A stretch of 64,000 nucleotides of DNA from Paenibacillus sp. (GTDB lineage: Bacteria > Bacillota > Bacilli > Paenibacillales > NBRC-103111): the NCBI GenBank assembly GCA_031180825.1, contig JAPSLM010000016.1:1-64000 (forward strand), written 5' to 3'. Positions 53,160 to 62,314 of this stretch are shown piece after piece (position 1 is the first letter of the stretch; the number at the start of each line of letters is the position of its first letter). Under the pieces are notes generated by a model. That model searched no databases and was not told where the DNA came from. It worked only from the letters and a program-made list of their open reading frames with translations. Both the position numbers and the translations under genes were made by a program.

Positions 53160-54041
53160 ATGAAACAAAGCGTGTCGGACCGAATCTTTATCGTGACGGT
53201 GTATGCCGTTCTCGGATTGACGGCGCTGCTGGTGCTGTATCCGCTGTTCTTCGTGCTGATCGCTTCGGTCAGCAGCCCGCAGCTTGTGCTGAGCGGCGAC
53301 ATCTGGCTCTGGCCCCGGGACATCACGTGGAGAGGCTACGAGAAGCTGTTCGCGAACGAGGAAATCATGCGGGGCTACGGCAATACGATTCTGTATACGG
53401 CGGCAGGCACCGCCGTCAATGTGGCGATGACGGTAGCGGGAGCGTTCCCGCTGTCCCGGCGCGATTTTATCGGGCGGCAGTGGATTGCGGGGATGATGGT
53501 GTTCACGATGTTTTTCAGCGGCGGCCTGATTCCGACCTATCTGCTGATCAAGCAGCTCGGCCTGCTGAACACGTTCTGGGTCATGATTGTTCCAGGCGCC
53601 GTCTCCGTCTGGAACATTATCTTGATGCGGACGTTTTTCCAAAACGGGCTGCCGTTTGAGCTGCAGGAGGCGGCGGCGATTGACGGCTGCACCAACCTGC
53701 GCATCCTGTGGCGCATCGTGCTTCCGTTGTCCGCGCCGATTCTGGCCGTGATGGTGCTGTTCTACAGCGTAGGCCACTGGAACGCCTACTTCCAAGCGCT
53801 GATCTACTTGTCGGACCGGGACAAATACCCGCTGCAGCTCATTTTGCGGGAAATTTTGGTGCAGGGCGAGACGAAGGACATGGTCGACGTGTCGGAAGGC
53901 TCGCTGTCCGGCTCGGTGCTCGATGTGGAGTCGATCAAGTACGCCGCCGTGATCGTGGCGAATTTGCCTGTCCTGCTGCTTTATCCGTTCCTGCAAAAAT
54001 ATTTCGTCAAAGGCGTCATGGTCGGCGCGATCAAAGGTTGA
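53160..54041 (+). CDS. oligosaccharide ABC transporter permease (LplC/YtcP type)
   Basis: 293 aa, six membrane segments, EAA loop EAAAIDGCTNLRILWRIVLPLS, and the family C-terminus LPVLLLYPFLQKYFVKGVMVGAIKG. Starts 12 nt after the first permease with GAGGAGAG. Confidence 0.93.
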   Translation: MKQSVSDRIFIVTVYAVLGLTALLVLYPLFFVLIASVSSPQLVLSGDIWLWPRDITWRGYEKLFANEEIMRGYGNTILYTAAGTAVNVAMTVAGAFPLSRRDFIGRQWIAGMMVFTMFFSGGLIPTYLLIKQLGLLNTFWVMIVPGAVSVWNIILMRTFFQNGLPFELQEAAAIDGCTNLRILWRIVLPLSAPILAVMVLFYSVGHWNAYFQALIYLSDRDKYPLQLILREILVQGETKDMVDVSEGSLSGSVLDVESIKYAAVIVANLPVLLLYPFLQKYFVKGVMVGAIKG

Positions 54042-54093
54042 CAATTCGCTGAATTTAATCACATTTGTAAATATAACGGGAGGCTTGCAAACG

Positions 54094-55728
54094 ATGAAAG
54101 CGAACAAGATGACGGCTCTGACGATGTCGGCGGTGCTGACGCTGGGAGTGCTGAGCGGCTGCGCAGGCTCGAAGGAAAGCGGCGGCAACGCCCCTGCGGG
54201 CGGCGGACAATCGGCGCAAAATGTCAACCCGACCGGCATGCCGATTGTGAAGGAGCCGGTCAAGCTGAAATTTTTTACCGGCAAATCGCCCCAGACGGGC
54301 AACAAATTCGAGGACACGCTGGTGTGGAAGGAATACGCCAAGCAGTCGGGCATCGACGTGGAATTTCAGCTCGTCCCGTTCGAGAGCCTGACCGAGAAGC
54401 GGAATCTCGCGCTGGCCAGCGGCGATTATCCGGATGCGTTCTATTCGGCGAGGGTGCCGGTGGCGGACTTGATGAAGTACGGCAGCCAAGGCGTATTCGT
54501 GAAGCTGAACGATCTGATCGACAAGCACGCGCCGAACCTGAAGAAGCTGCTGGAGAAATACCCGGATTTGAAAAAAGGTCTGACGATGCCGGACGGCGGC
54601 ATTTATTCCTTCCCGTCCTTTTACAGCCCGGAATTTTTGCCGATGCTCATCGGCACGCCGCTGTGGATCAACCAAACGTGGCTCGACAAGCTGAACATGA
54701 AGGAGCCGGAGACGACGGAGGAATTTTACGCTTATTTGCAGGCGGTGAAAGAAAGCGATCCGAACGGCAACGGCCAGAAGGACGAAATTCCGCTCAGCGG
54801 CATGTTCGGCATCCAGACGATTCAGCGCTATATCGGAGGCGCTTGGGGGTTCGGCAACCGCGGAGCCGTCGCCCATCCGTATGTGGACATGGAACCGGGG
54901 GGCGACAAGCTCCGGTTCTACCGCCTCGATCCGAAGTACAAAGAAGTGCTGCAGTATTTGAATAAGCTGTATACCGAAGGGCTGATCGACAAGGAGATTT
55001 TTACGCTGAAGGATACGGCGCTTTACGCCAAAGGGGAAAAAGGGCTGTTGGGAGCCGCCTTCGTGCCCCATCCGCAAGCGGTCATGAACCAGAAGGGCTA
55101 CGTCGGGCTCGGCGCGCTCAAGGGGCCTCACGGCGACCAGCTGTTCGTCTCGGTCAAAAACCCGATCGCCTGGCCGGGAGCGTTCGTCATCACGGATAAA
55201 AACAAGCATCCCGAAGCGACCGTCCGCTGGATCGATCATTTCTACGGAGACGAGGGAGCCACCTTCTATTTTATGGGACAAAAGGATGTCACCTACACCC
55301 AGAAGCCGGACGGCCAGCTGGAATATGTGGACGATATCAAAAAGAACCCGAACGGGCTGACGCTGGACCAAGCGGCGGCGCGGCATTTTACATGGCCGGG
55401 CGGAAGCTACCCGGGGTATGTGCAGGAGAAATATTTCAAGGGCTCGGAAAGCTTGCCGGAATCGATCGAGGCGGGCAAAAAAGCGTCCAAGCATCTGGTC
55501 AAGGACATGTGGTACGGCTTCAACTTCACGGAAGAGGAAACGGCATTCATGAATTCGAAGGGCGCGGACATTCACAAGCTGATCACCGAAACCGAAGCGA
55601 ACCTGATTAACGGAACGGCGTCGTTCGACGATTGGGACAAATATGTCGCCACCGTGCAGAAGATGGGCGTCGACCAATATTTGAACATATACCGGGCGGC
55701 CTATGAGCGGTATTCCGGGCAAAAGTGA
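54094..55728 (+). CDS. oligosaccharide-binding lipoprotein (LipO/YtcQ type)
   Basis: 544 aa from ATG at 54094 (GGGAGG 10 nt upstream). Lipobox LSGC (Cys23), then the large SBP fold with FTGKSPQTGNKFEDTLVWKEYAKQSGIDVEF and a calcium-like DPNGNGQKDE loop common in this group. Ligand probably a plant or polysaccharide-derived oligomer, not identifiable here. Confidence 0.9.
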   Translation: MKANKMTALTMSAVLTLGVLSGCAGSKESGGNAPAGGGQSAQNVNPTGMPIVKEPVKLKFFTGKSPQTGNKFEDTLVWKEYAKQSGIDVEFQLVPFESLTEKRNLALASGDYPDAFYSARVPVADLMKYGSQGVFVKLNDLIDKHAPNLKKLLEKYPDLKKGLTMPDGGIYSFPSFYSPEFLPMLIGTPLWINQTWLDKLNMKEPETTEEFYAYLQAVKESDPNGNGQKDEIPLSGMFGIQTIQRYIGGAWGFGNRGAVAHPYVDMEPGGDKLRFYRLDPKYKEVLQYLNKLYTEGLIDKEIFTLKDTALYAKGEKGLLGAAFVPHPQAVMNQKGYVGLGALKGPHGDQLFVSVKNPIAWPGAFVITDKNKHPEATVRWIDHFYGDEGATFYFMGQKDVTYTQKPDGQLEYVDDIKKNPNGLTLDQAAARHFTWPGGSYPGYVQEKYFKGSESLPESIEAGKKASKHLVKDMWYGFNFTEEETAFMNSKGADIHKLITETEANLINGTASFDDWDKYVATVQKMGVDQYLNIYRAAYERYSGQK

Positions 55729-55785
55729 ATAATTATCGCGCCGGGCGTCAACCCTATCCTCATCTGAACAGGTGGAGGTTTGGCG

Positions 55786-55968
55786 ATGGACCCGGAAGAA
55801 CAAAAAGAAGGCTATTTCGAACACTTTACGAATAACAGCATTACGACGCCTCCGGACCAGGAGGATATGGCAGCGACCGATGGCATCAGCAAATTCGTGG
55901 AGCGGGTGATGGATGGCCTCGCCGGCGAAGCGGAGGACTCCGGTACGGAGCGGCCCCGCTCTTCGTAG
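55786..55968 (+). CDS. small acidic hypothetical protein
   Basis: 60 aa from ATG at 55786 with GGTGGAGG upstream. Acidic, soluble, no Cys; middle segment ATDGISKFVERVMDGLAGE looks helical. Family unknown. Followed by a strong terminator. Confidence 0.6.
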   Translation: MDPEEQKEGYFEHFTNNSITTPPDQEDMAATDGISKFVERVMDGLAGEAEDSGTERPRSS

Positions 55969-55995
55969 CCATAACGCAAGCGATTGGGTCTGAGG

Positions 55996-56032
55996 AAGCG
56001 GCTTTTCCCGAAAAGGGAGGAGCCGCTTTTTT
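55996..56032 (+). terminator. Rho-independent terminator
   Basis: AAGCGGCTTTTCCC pairs with GGGAGGAGCCGCTT (loop GAAAA), followed by TTTT. It ends the ABC-importer/small-gene unit. Confidence 0.85.
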
Positions 56033-56081
56033 CGCGTTGTACCGCGGGTTTGGGGCATGCAGCAAAGCCTGTTTCGCATAG

Positions 56082-56171
56082 ACTGTTATAAAACAGTAAA
56101 AAAATTTTAAAAACAGTATTGAACAGTTTGGATTGTTGTTATATAATAAGCTCATCAAACAAAAAAACTGT
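56082..56171 (+). promoter_or_regulatory. glyoxylate operon control region: promoter plus repeated AACAGT motifs
   Basis: Strong promoter TTGAAC (56119-56124), 17-bp spacer, TATAAT (56142-56147). Around it are a dyad ACTGTT-ATAA-AACAGT (56082-56097), direct AACAGT copies at 56112-56117 and 56122-56127 (the latter overlapping the -35), and ACTGT at 56167-56171. The arrangement suggests cooperative binding of a specific regulator. Confidence 0.65.
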
Positions 56172-56202
56172 ACTATAATAAAAGCAAATGGAGGTAGTTC
56201 AC

Positions 56203-56376
56203 ATGGATTGTCCGATATGTCACGGTCACGGCGAAATTGAATCCCCTAACTTTCATTCCGGCGGCGTATCTGCGAACGACGAGAAGCAAGCTCCGGAATT
56301 ACGGGACGCCTTCGGCACGAAGGTTACCATCTGCTTCTGGTGCTGCGGCAACGGTTACGTAGAAAGCCACGAGTAG
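56203..56376 (+). CDS. 57-residue DnaJ-like zinc-ribbon protein
   Basis: 57 aa from ATG at 56203 (GGAGG 7 nt upstream). Two C-x-x-C-x-G-x-G motifs, C3-PI-C6-HGHG and C44-FW-C47-CGNG, as in half of a DnaJ-type zinc-finger domain, separated by an acidic 37-residue loop. It could bind one zinc and contact unfolded protein or RNA. First gene after the promoter at 56119; aceA follows after 77 bp with no terminator seen, so it leads the glyoxylate operon. Confidence 0.75.
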   Translation: MDCPICHGHGEIESPNFHSGGVSANDEKQAPELRDAFGTKVTICFWCCGNGYVESHE

Positions 56377-56453
56377 TTTACACGAGTTTCCAATCACTCA
56401 TCATCATTCGAATGATTCATATTACTTATAACCATTTCAGGAGGGTAAAAGGG

Positions 56454-57740
56454 ATGACAACAAATAATCATAAAGCGCAATCGGAACAGCTTCAGCAAAA
56501 ATGGAATTCCAAACGGTTTGAAGGGGTAAAGCGCCCTTACAGTCCGGAAGACGTGCTTCGCTTGCGGGGCTCGGTACTGATCGAGCACACGCTGGCGCAG
56601 CGGGGAGCGGAGAAGCTCTGGAAGCTGTTTCATACGGAGGATTACGTTCATGCCCTGGGCGCCCTGACAGGCAATCAAGCTCTCCAGCAGGCGAAGGCCG
56701 GACTGAAGGCCATTTATCTCAGCGGCTGGCAGGTGGCGGCGGACGCCAACCTGAGCGGCCAGATGTATCCCGACCAAAGCCTGTATCCCGCGAACAGCGT
56801 ACCTGCCGTAGTCAAGCGGATCAATCAAACGCTGCAAAGAGCGGATCAGATCCAGCACGCGGAAGGGAAAGAGAACATCGACTTTTTCCTGCCGATCGTG
56901 GCCGATGCCGAAGCGGGCTTCGGTGGACCGCTCAACGTCTTCGAATTAATGAAAGCGATGATTGAAGCGGGGGCCGCGGCCGTACACTTCGAGGATCAGC
57001 TTTCCTCAGAGAAAAAATGCGGGCATATGGGCGGCAAGGTGCTGCTGCCTACCCGGCAGGCGGTCCGCCATCTGATCGCCGCCAGACTTGCTGCCGACGT
57101 CATGGGCGTCGATACGATTATCATCGCCAGAACGGATGCGAATGCGGCGAAGCTGCTGACCAGCGATATCGACGATAACGACAAGCCGTTCTTGACGGGC
57201 GAGCGTTCGCCGGAAGGCTTCTATTATGTCAAAGACGGGCTGGAGCAAGCCATTTCCCGCGGTCTCGCGTACGCTCCTTATGCCGATCTCGTCTGGTGCG
57301 AAACCGCCGAGCCGAATCTGGAGGAAGCGCGGCGGTTCGCGGAAGCGATCCATGCGAAGTACCCCGGCAAGCTGCTCGCGTACAACTGCTCGCCTTCGTT
57401 CAACTGGAAGCGGAAGCTGGACGATGCCACGATCGCGGCGTTCCAGCGGGAATTAGGCAAGATGGGCTACAAATTCCAATTCGTGACGCTGGCCGGCTTC
57501 CATTCGTTGAACCACAGCATGTTCGAATTGGCCAGAGGGTACCGCGACCGGGGAATGGCCGCTTACTCGGAGCTGCAGCAGGCGGAGTTCGCCAGCGAGC
57601 GCTACGGCTACGAAGCGACCCGGCACCAGCGCGAAGTCGGAACCGGCTACTTCGATGAAGTGTCGATTGTCCTGTCCGGAGGCGATTCCGTGACGACGGC
57701 GCTCACGGGATCGACGGAAGCGGAACAGTTTGCGGGCTAA
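56454..57740 (+). CDS. aceA: isocitrate lyase
   Basis: 428 aa from ATG at 56454 (AGGAGGG site). Splits isocitrate into glyoxylate and succinate, the first step of the glyoxylate bypass for growth on acetate or fatty acids. Signature [13 protein letters not shown] with catalytic Cys, plus [34 protein letters not shown] with Mg ligands. Malate synthase follows 13 nt later. Confidence 0.96.
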   Translation: MTTNNHKAQSEQLQQKWNSKRFEGVKRPYSPEDVLRLRGSVLIEHTLAQRGAEKLWKLFHTEDYVHALGALTGNQALQQAKAGLKAIYLSGWQVAADANLSGQMYPDQSLYPANSVPAVVKRINQTLQRADQIQHAEGKENIDFFLPIVADAEAGFGGPLNVFELMKAMIEAGAAAVHFEDQLSSEKKCGHMGGKVLLPTRQAVRHLIAARLAADVMGVDTIIIARTDANAAKLLTSDIDDNDKPFLTGERSPEGFYYVKDGLEQAISRGLAYAPYADLVWCETAEPNLEEARRFAEAIHAKYPGKLLAYNCSPSFNWKRKLDDATIAAFQRELGKMGYKFQFVTLAGFHSLNHSMFELARGYRDRGMAAYSELQQAEFASERYGYEATRHQREVGTGYFDEVSIVLSGGDSVTTALTGSTEAEQFAG

Positions 57741-57753
57741 GGAGGCCAAGGCG

Positions 57754-59355
57754 ATGACTTATCATGCGGTTTCACAAGGCGTGCTGCTGAAGGGCCGAAT
57801 GCACAGCCCGGCTTATTTTGAAATCTTGACTCCGGGTGCGCTGGAATTTGTGGCGGAATTGGAGAAGAAATTCGGTCATCGGCGTCTCTCCTTGCTGAAA
57901 CAGCGGGAAGAGCGGCAGCAGAGAATCGATGCGGGGGAGCTGCCCGATTTTTTGAAGGAGACGGAGGACGTCCGCGGCGGGGATTGGCGCATTGCGCCGA
58001 TCCCGCCCGATCTGACCGACCGCAGGGTCGAGATCACCGGGCCGGCCGGCGACCGGAAAATGGTCATCAACGCGCTGAACTCCGGCGCGAAGCTGTATAT
58101 GGCGGATTTTGAAGATGCGAACTCGCCGCAGTGGAGCAATTGCATCGAAGGGCAAATTAACATGCGGGACGCCGTGCGTCGAACGATCCGCTACGAGTCC
58201 CCGGAAGGCAAGACGTATGCGCTGAACGAGCGGACGGCCGTGCTGAAGGTCCGCCCCCGGGGCTGGCATTTGGAAGAGAAGCACGTATGGATCGACCAGC
58301 GTCCGATGTCGGCGGGACTATTCGATTTCGGCCTGTTCTTCTTCCACAACGCGCAAGCGCTGCTGGATCGGGGCAGCGGACCGTACTTCTACTTGCCGAA
58401 GCTGGAAAGCCATCTGGAAGCGAGATTGTGGAACGATGTCTTTACCTTTGCCGAAGAGAAGCTGGGCATTCCCGTAGGCACGATCAAAGCGACGGTGCTG
58501 ATCGAGACGATTATGGCGGCTTTTGAAATGGACGAAATTTTGTATGAGCTGCGGGAGCACAGCGCAGGTCTCAACTGCGGACGCTGGGACTATATTTTCA
58601 GCTATATCAAAAAGCTCAGAAACCAGGAGCATGTCATTTTGCCGGACCGCGGCCTGGTGACGATGGAATCGCCGTTCATGCGGGCCTACTCGCTGCTGGC
58701 GATCCAGACGTGCCACAAGCGGGGAGCGCCCTGCATCGGCGGCATGGCCGCGCAAATTCCGATCAAGGACGATCCCGAGGCCAACGAGGAAGCCATGCGC
58801 AAGGTGCGCGCGGATAAGACGCGCGAAGCGACGCAAGGGCATGACGGAACCTGGGTCGCCCATCCGGGTCTTGTGCCGGTCGCCCGGGAAGTGTTCGACC
58901 GCCTGATGCCGGCGCCCAACCAGATCGACCGGCAGCTGACGGGCATCGAAGTGACGGCCGCGGATTTGCTCGAAGTTCCGCAGGGACCGATTACGGAAGC
59001 CGGCGTGCGCACGAACATTCATGTCGGACTTCATTATCTGGAAGCTTGGCTGCGCGGCTATGGCGCGGTGCCGATCCGCAACCTGATGGAGGACGTAGCC
59101 ACCGCGGAAATTTCGCGGGCGCAGCTGTGGCAGTGGATTCATCATCCGAAGGGCATTCTGGAGGACGGGCGCAAAGTAACGGAAGAGCTGTTCAAAGAGA
59201 TGCTCGAGGAAGAACTGAAGGCGATCCGGGAGCGTGTCGGCGCCGACCGGTTCGAGCAAGGACAATACATGCTGGCGAAGACGCTGTTTAGCGATATGAC
59301 GACGTCCCCGACCTTTGAGGACTTTTTAACGATCCCAAGCTATGCGCATTTATAA
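57754..59355 (+). CDS. aceB: malate synthase A
   Basis: 533 aa from ATG at 57754 (GGAGG site). Condenses glyoxylate with acetyl-CoA to malate. Motifs include [13 protein letters not shown] with the Mg-binding acids, [40 protein letters not shown], and GGMAAQIPI. Confidence 0.96.
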   Translation: MTYHAVSQGVLLKGRMHSPAYFEILTPGALEFVAELEKKFGHRRLSLLKQREERQQRIDAGELPDFLKETEDVRGGDWRIAPIPPDLTDRRVEITGPAGDRKMVINALNSGAKLYMADFEDANSPQWSNCIEGQINMRDAVRRTIRYESPEGKTYALNERTAVLKVRPRGWHLEEKHVWIDQRPMSAGLFDFGLFFFHNAQALLDRGSGPYFYLPKLESHLEARLWNDVFTFAEEKLGIPVGTIKATVLIETIMAAFEMDEILYELREHSAGLNCGRWDYIFSYIKKLRNQEHVILPDRGLVTMESPFMRAYSLLAIQTCHKRGAPCIGGMAAQIPIKDDPEANEEAMRKVRADKTREATQGHDGTWVAHPGLVPVAREVFDRLMPAPNQIDRQLTGIEVTAADLLEVPQGPITEAGVRTNIHVGLHYLEAWLRGYGAVPIRNLMEDVATAEISRAQLWQWIHHPKGILEDGRKVTEELFKEMLEEELKAIRERVGADRFEQGQYMLAKTLFSDMTTSPTFEDFLTIPSYAHL

Positions 59356-59374
59356 TGAATGGAGGAGAACGAAT

Positions 59375-59557
59375 ATGCTTCAATCATCGACGAAGTTTTA
59401 CGAGCAGCTTCCGGCCAAATGCTGCAGCCGCTGCGGCGAAACGGTGGAGGAGCTGGCGGACTGCTATCACACGGAGTGCTACAAATGCTCGGAAACGGTA
59501 TTTTATCCGCTGTCGCCCATCTTTCTGAGCATGTACAATTCGGCGATTCAAGAGTAG
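59375..59557 (+). CDS. YhfH-like small zinc-ribbon protein
   Basis: 60 aa from ATG at 59375 (GGAGGAG site), 19 nt after aceB. Cys pattern C16/C17-x2-C20-G ... C30 ... C35-x2-C38 resembles the YhfH family of Bacillus small proteins, with an added hydrophobic tail (YPLSPIFLSMYN). Last gene of the glyoxylate operon. Role unknown. Confidence 0.75.
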   Translation: MLQSSTKFYEQLPAKCCSRCGETVEELADCYHTECYKCSETVFYPLSPIFLSMYNSAIQE

Positions 59558-59570
59558 CGGAAAGTAAAAA

Positions 59571-59606
59571 AACAGCTCCTTCGCACGGAAGGGAGCTGTT
59601 TTTTTA
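59571..59606. terminator. bidirectional terminator between the glyoxylate operon and merR
   Basis: AACAGCTCCTTC and GAAGGGAGCTGTT pair with a GCACG loop; seven A precede and six T follow, so it works on both strands. Confidence 0.92.
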
Positions 59607-59614
59607 CGGCATTT

Positions 59615-60370
59615 TCATTCATGTTCCGCTGCCGCGTAGGACTCGGCCGCTGCGGACAGGTAATACGCCAACCCGGTTTGCTGGCCTTCCAGCATGCGAA
59701 GATGAAAGTCGTCGCCGAGGAAAAAGCGCGTTTGCGCCGCAAAATCCGCAGCGGTGACGGTGTGCCCGTGCTTGTTCATAAAGACAAGGTGGTCCCCGAT
59801 CAGCCGACGGATTTCCGCGTCACTGTGCTTGATCCCCGTTCGCAAGGCTTCTGCCATATGATTCATAAATGCCGCCGCCTCTAAAGCCTGCTCATTCATG
59901 CTTTGCGCATCAATTTCTGCGGAATCGAGCATGTCGTAGTCGTAGGCTTCCTTCAAATGCCGGTTCTGCTCCTCCAATGCCTCTTCCCACTCCTGCGCGT
60001 TCTCGAACCCTTTGAACATATCTTTGCTATTCATAATTTCTCCCTTCTCCATGCTGGCCATGGATTGCCGTAAAGTTTGAATGATCGTTTCCAGCCTTTG
60101 CTTGCGGAGCAGAAGCAGCTGCTCCTGCTTCGCCAAAATCGAGTGCCGTTCGGGCTCCTCCTCCAGCAGCCGTCCGATTTCCTTTAAAGGAAAGTCCAGC
60201 TCCCGGTAAAACAAAATATGCTGCAGTCGCTCCAGCTCTTTCACCCCGTATAACCGGTAACCGGCTTCGCTGACCGCGCTCGGCGGCAGAAGACCGATTT
60301 TATGATAATGATGCAGCGTCTTGACGGTAACACCGGATAATGCAGATATTTCTTTGACGGTGTAGAGCAT
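59615..60370 (-). CDS. MerR-family regulator with TipAS effector domain
   Basis: 251 aa from ATG at 60370 (AGGAGG 8 nt upstream). Residues 1-70 are a MerR HTH (YTVKEISALSGVTVKTLHHYHKIGLLPPSAVSEAGYRLYG), then a dimerisation coiled coil (~80-115), then a ~130-residue TipAS antibiotic-binding domain. Homologues bind thiopeptides or other amphipathic drugs and activate promoters with wide spacers. Its own promoter has that architecture. No efflux gene adjoins. Confidence 0.92.
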   Translation of the reverse strand: MLYTVKEISALSGVTVKTLHHYHKIGLLPPSAVSEAGYRLYGVKELERLQHILFYRELDFPLKEIGRLLEEEPERHSILAKQEQLLLLRKQRLETIIQTLRQSMASMEKGEIMNSKDMFKGFENAQEWEEALEEQNRHLKEAYDYDMLDSAEIDAQSMNEQALEAAAFMNHMAEALRTGIKHSDAEIRRLIGDHLVFMNKHGHTVTAADFAAQTRFFLGDDFHLRMLEGQQTGLAYYLSAAAESYAAAEHE

Positions 60371-60394
60371 GTCGCGTTCCTCCTTTCGCATTTG

Positions 60395-60425
60395 AGTGTA
60401 CAGACTCCTCCAAGGGGAGAGTCAA
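60395..60425 (-). promoter_or_regulatory. MerR-type promoter with 19-bp spacer and internal dyad
   Basis: On the minus strand TTGACT (60425-60420), 19-bp spacer, TACACT (60400-60395). The spacer holds the dyad GACTCTCC...GGAGGAGTC. This over-long spacing with an operator between the boxes is the hallmark of MerR-activated promoters, here autoregulatory. Confidence 0.8.
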
Positions 60426-60631
60426 GAAAAAAAATCGAAGGTTCGTTTGACGGTGAACTCAAACGTGTTGCCAAAAGTATCGATTTTAATACAAAGCTAT
60501 TAATAGCTCCTGCTTATGGCGTGTGCCTCAAGGTGCATTATGAATTTGGCGAAAAATTCTTCTCCGGCGATTATTGGGCGTTATGTAAAGTTAAAGGAAC
60601 GAATGTTCGCATTCCCGTTTTGGGGATGTAA
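60426..60631 (+). pseudogene. possible 3' fragment of an unknown gene
   Basis: The open frame ending at 60631 encodes GELKRVAKSIDFNTKLLIAP and then AYGVCLKVHYEFGEKFFSGDY, which looks protein-like (beta-strand pattern, SGDYWALCKV). Its only start codons fall in the merR promoter and no ribosome site is visible. It may be a gene remnant. Confidence 0.3.
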
Positions 60632-60695
60632 CGAATAAAGACTCTGACCGAGTGGCCAGAGCCGATGAGAAAATATAATTTCGAAGAGCTTGCTA

Positions 60696-61259
60696 TTATT
60701 GTATAAAAGTGAAGTTTCTTAGCAATTGTCTCTGCCCTTCAAGCCGGACATCTAGGATTTTCCGAGTATTGTTGTCTACATTTTGAATGAATCGGGTGGC
60801 TTCATTCTCTGATTTCCCTTCAGGAATAGATAAAAAAGTAATTTCGTTCTCCCGAATATAAAATGGGTCCAGATTTGTATGGGTTTGGTCGGTGGTTTCT
60901 ATTACCGTTCTTAAACTTGATTCTGGATTTTTAGAGTCGATAGTTAGAATCTTCCCATTTTCTCCAGACATATCCCTGTATTCCACAAATGCTATTGTAG
61001 CGCCGTCATAATCCCCTGCCGCTCCCAGATGAGGAATCCAGCTGAAGATCGTCTTCACCCTGTGCAAGTTCATGAACAGAGGCAGGCAGAACCACTTTTG
61101 CGGCGAGCCAGCCAGAATGCCGATGGCTCCGAACAGATAGCCGAAGATGTATTCGCCCTTGGACGAGTTTTCAGATTCCTGATGCAGCTTCTTCACGCCC
61201 GGTATCTGTCGTCCTTCCTTGGTCTGTTTCATACCATCGCCGACGAAACGTCTGCGCAC
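60696..61259 (-). pseudogene. chimeric frame: IS transposase piece fused to the C-terminus of an unknown protein
   Basis: 187-codon open frame. The first ~75 residues (GDGMKQTKEGRQIPGVKK, LHQESENSSKGEYIFGYLFGA, PQKWFCLPLFMNLH, VKTIFSW) are an IS4-type transposase segment. From about 61020-61045 on, the sequence changes to GAAGDYDGATIAFVEYR and a beta-strand-rich tail (ILTIDSKNPESSLRTV; NEITFLSIPEGKS), perhaps the end of a propeller-like protein. There is no ribosome site at 61259. Best read as a gene truncated by the insertion, with the phase kept by chance. Confidence 0.65.
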
Positions 61260-61545
61260 GTACAGGAGCGGTACGGCGAACCACCTCCAGCCAGACAGGG
61301 CGAAGCGATTCCAGCGATAAAGCTGTAGAGCGGAAGAAATGAATCAAAGGCTAGTAGCGGCGCGAGTCGAGTACCAAATCCCGAATGACGGAGGTGCCCA
61401 GATGATCCGAACGCACCATCAAACCGACAACGATGACGATGTAAGTGGCAGCTCGGGAGAAGCAAGTTCAAAAAACAGACAGGACTTCATTCATATATTT
61501 CAACATGGTATGGTCGGCCGCGATGAAATCGGGTTTACTACCTTG
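61026..61545 (-). mobile_element. decayed IS4-type transposase remnant
   Basis: Fragments in different frames line up as the N-terminal half of a transposase: NEVLSVF near 61480, TYIVIVVGLMVRSDHLGTSVIRDLVL at about 61370-61450 (given in part), an in-frame stop, LIHFFRS and further pieces, then the GDGMKQTKEGRQIPGVKK segment from 61259 down. Several frameshifts and a missing C-terminal half. A different element from the one at the left edge. Confidence 0.7.
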
Positions 61546-61836
61546 TAACCCTTTCTGCGATTCTGATATCCTTTCTGGCCTGGGAACCTTAAGGATATCA
61601 TGGATTCGCCTGATTGGGTTATTTTTCTATTCGAAGATTTTTCGGCAAACTTTTCATTGTCCAGTTTTATATTAGGAATATAGAATCATTGAAGAATAGC
61701 AAATCTTTTGTTACCATTAATTCCAACAACTAGCGTAAACCCCAAATTTATTATTTTTTACCAAAAAAACAAATAAAGGGAGTGTGTATATGCGAAAATT
61801 TCTGCCTGGATGATTTATGTTAAGAAGGGGTTAAAC
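61546..61836. other. AT-rich non-coding stretch at the boundary of the terminal island
   Basis: No gene supported. Base composition changes here from GC-rich to AT-rich. A 7-codon frame (MRKFLPG) at about 61790 is too short to call. Confidence 0.5.
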
Positions 61837-61865
61837 TTGTAGAATATTTAACTTTAATGTAAAAT
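61837..61865 (+). promoter_or_regulatory. promoter of the AT-rich island
   Basis: TTGTAG (61837-61842), 17-bp spacer, TAAAAT (61860-61865), 27 bp before the ATG of the secreted-protein gene. A GGAGG lies 8 nt before that ATG. Confidence 0.55.
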
Positions 61866-61892
61866 ACTTATATTCAATTTGGAGGAAATCAA

Positions 61893-62276
61893 ATGAAAAA
61901 ACTACTTATTTCGGCGACATTTTTAGCTGTTGCTGTTACTCCAATAGTAGGTTCTGCGGCGGCAAAAACATACACTGCATATGTTTTGGAACCACTTAAA
62001 GTTAACAACTATACCCAAACACATAATAAAGAGACTGGAGATCAGTACATTGAAAACAAAGTAACTGCATTTACAAATACTGATAAAGCTATTTTTTGGG
62101 CAGCCAATAAAGATAACAAGCAAATTTCTTCGGATTACGAGCAGCAAGTCAATAATATAAGCAAAATCAACCTAACAACAAAAATGGGAACTGGAGATCA
62201 AGTTAAAATGGGAATGGAAAATGCATATTGGAAAACGACTAATGCCTTTGTTAGCGGCGAAGTTGACTTTAGATAA
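61893..62276 (+). CDS. small secreted protein of unknown function (AT-rich island gene 1)
   Basis: 127 aa. Sec signal peptide (MKKLLISATFLAVAVTPIVG..., cleavage likely after GSAAA near residue 24). The mature ~103 residues are rich in Asn, Lys and Thr (NNYTQTHNKETGDQYIENKV), with no Cys. The tail MENAYWKTTNAFVSGEVDF suggests a small beta-rich domain. It recalls DUF2712-type secreted proteins encoded beside ABC permeases, but this is from memory and weak. Ribosome site GGAGG. The codon use is unlike the rest of the window. A bacteriocin or signal protein is possible but unproven. Confidence 0.75.
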   Translation: MKKLLISATFLAVAVTPIVGSAAAKTYTAYVLEPLKVNNYTQTHNKETGDQYIENKVTAFTNTDKAIFWAANKDNKQISSDYEQQVNNISKINLTTKMGTGDQVKMGMENAYWKTTNAFVSGEVDFR

Positions 62277-62314
62277 AGTAATAAAAACAAGATTTTTCAA
62301 AACTCTATTGTATT

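Noticed and set aside
54055..56079. 674-codon open frame opposite the sugar-binding lipoprotein gene
   Set aside because: Antisense shadow; spans a terminator and a second gene, and its composition is unlike a real protein.
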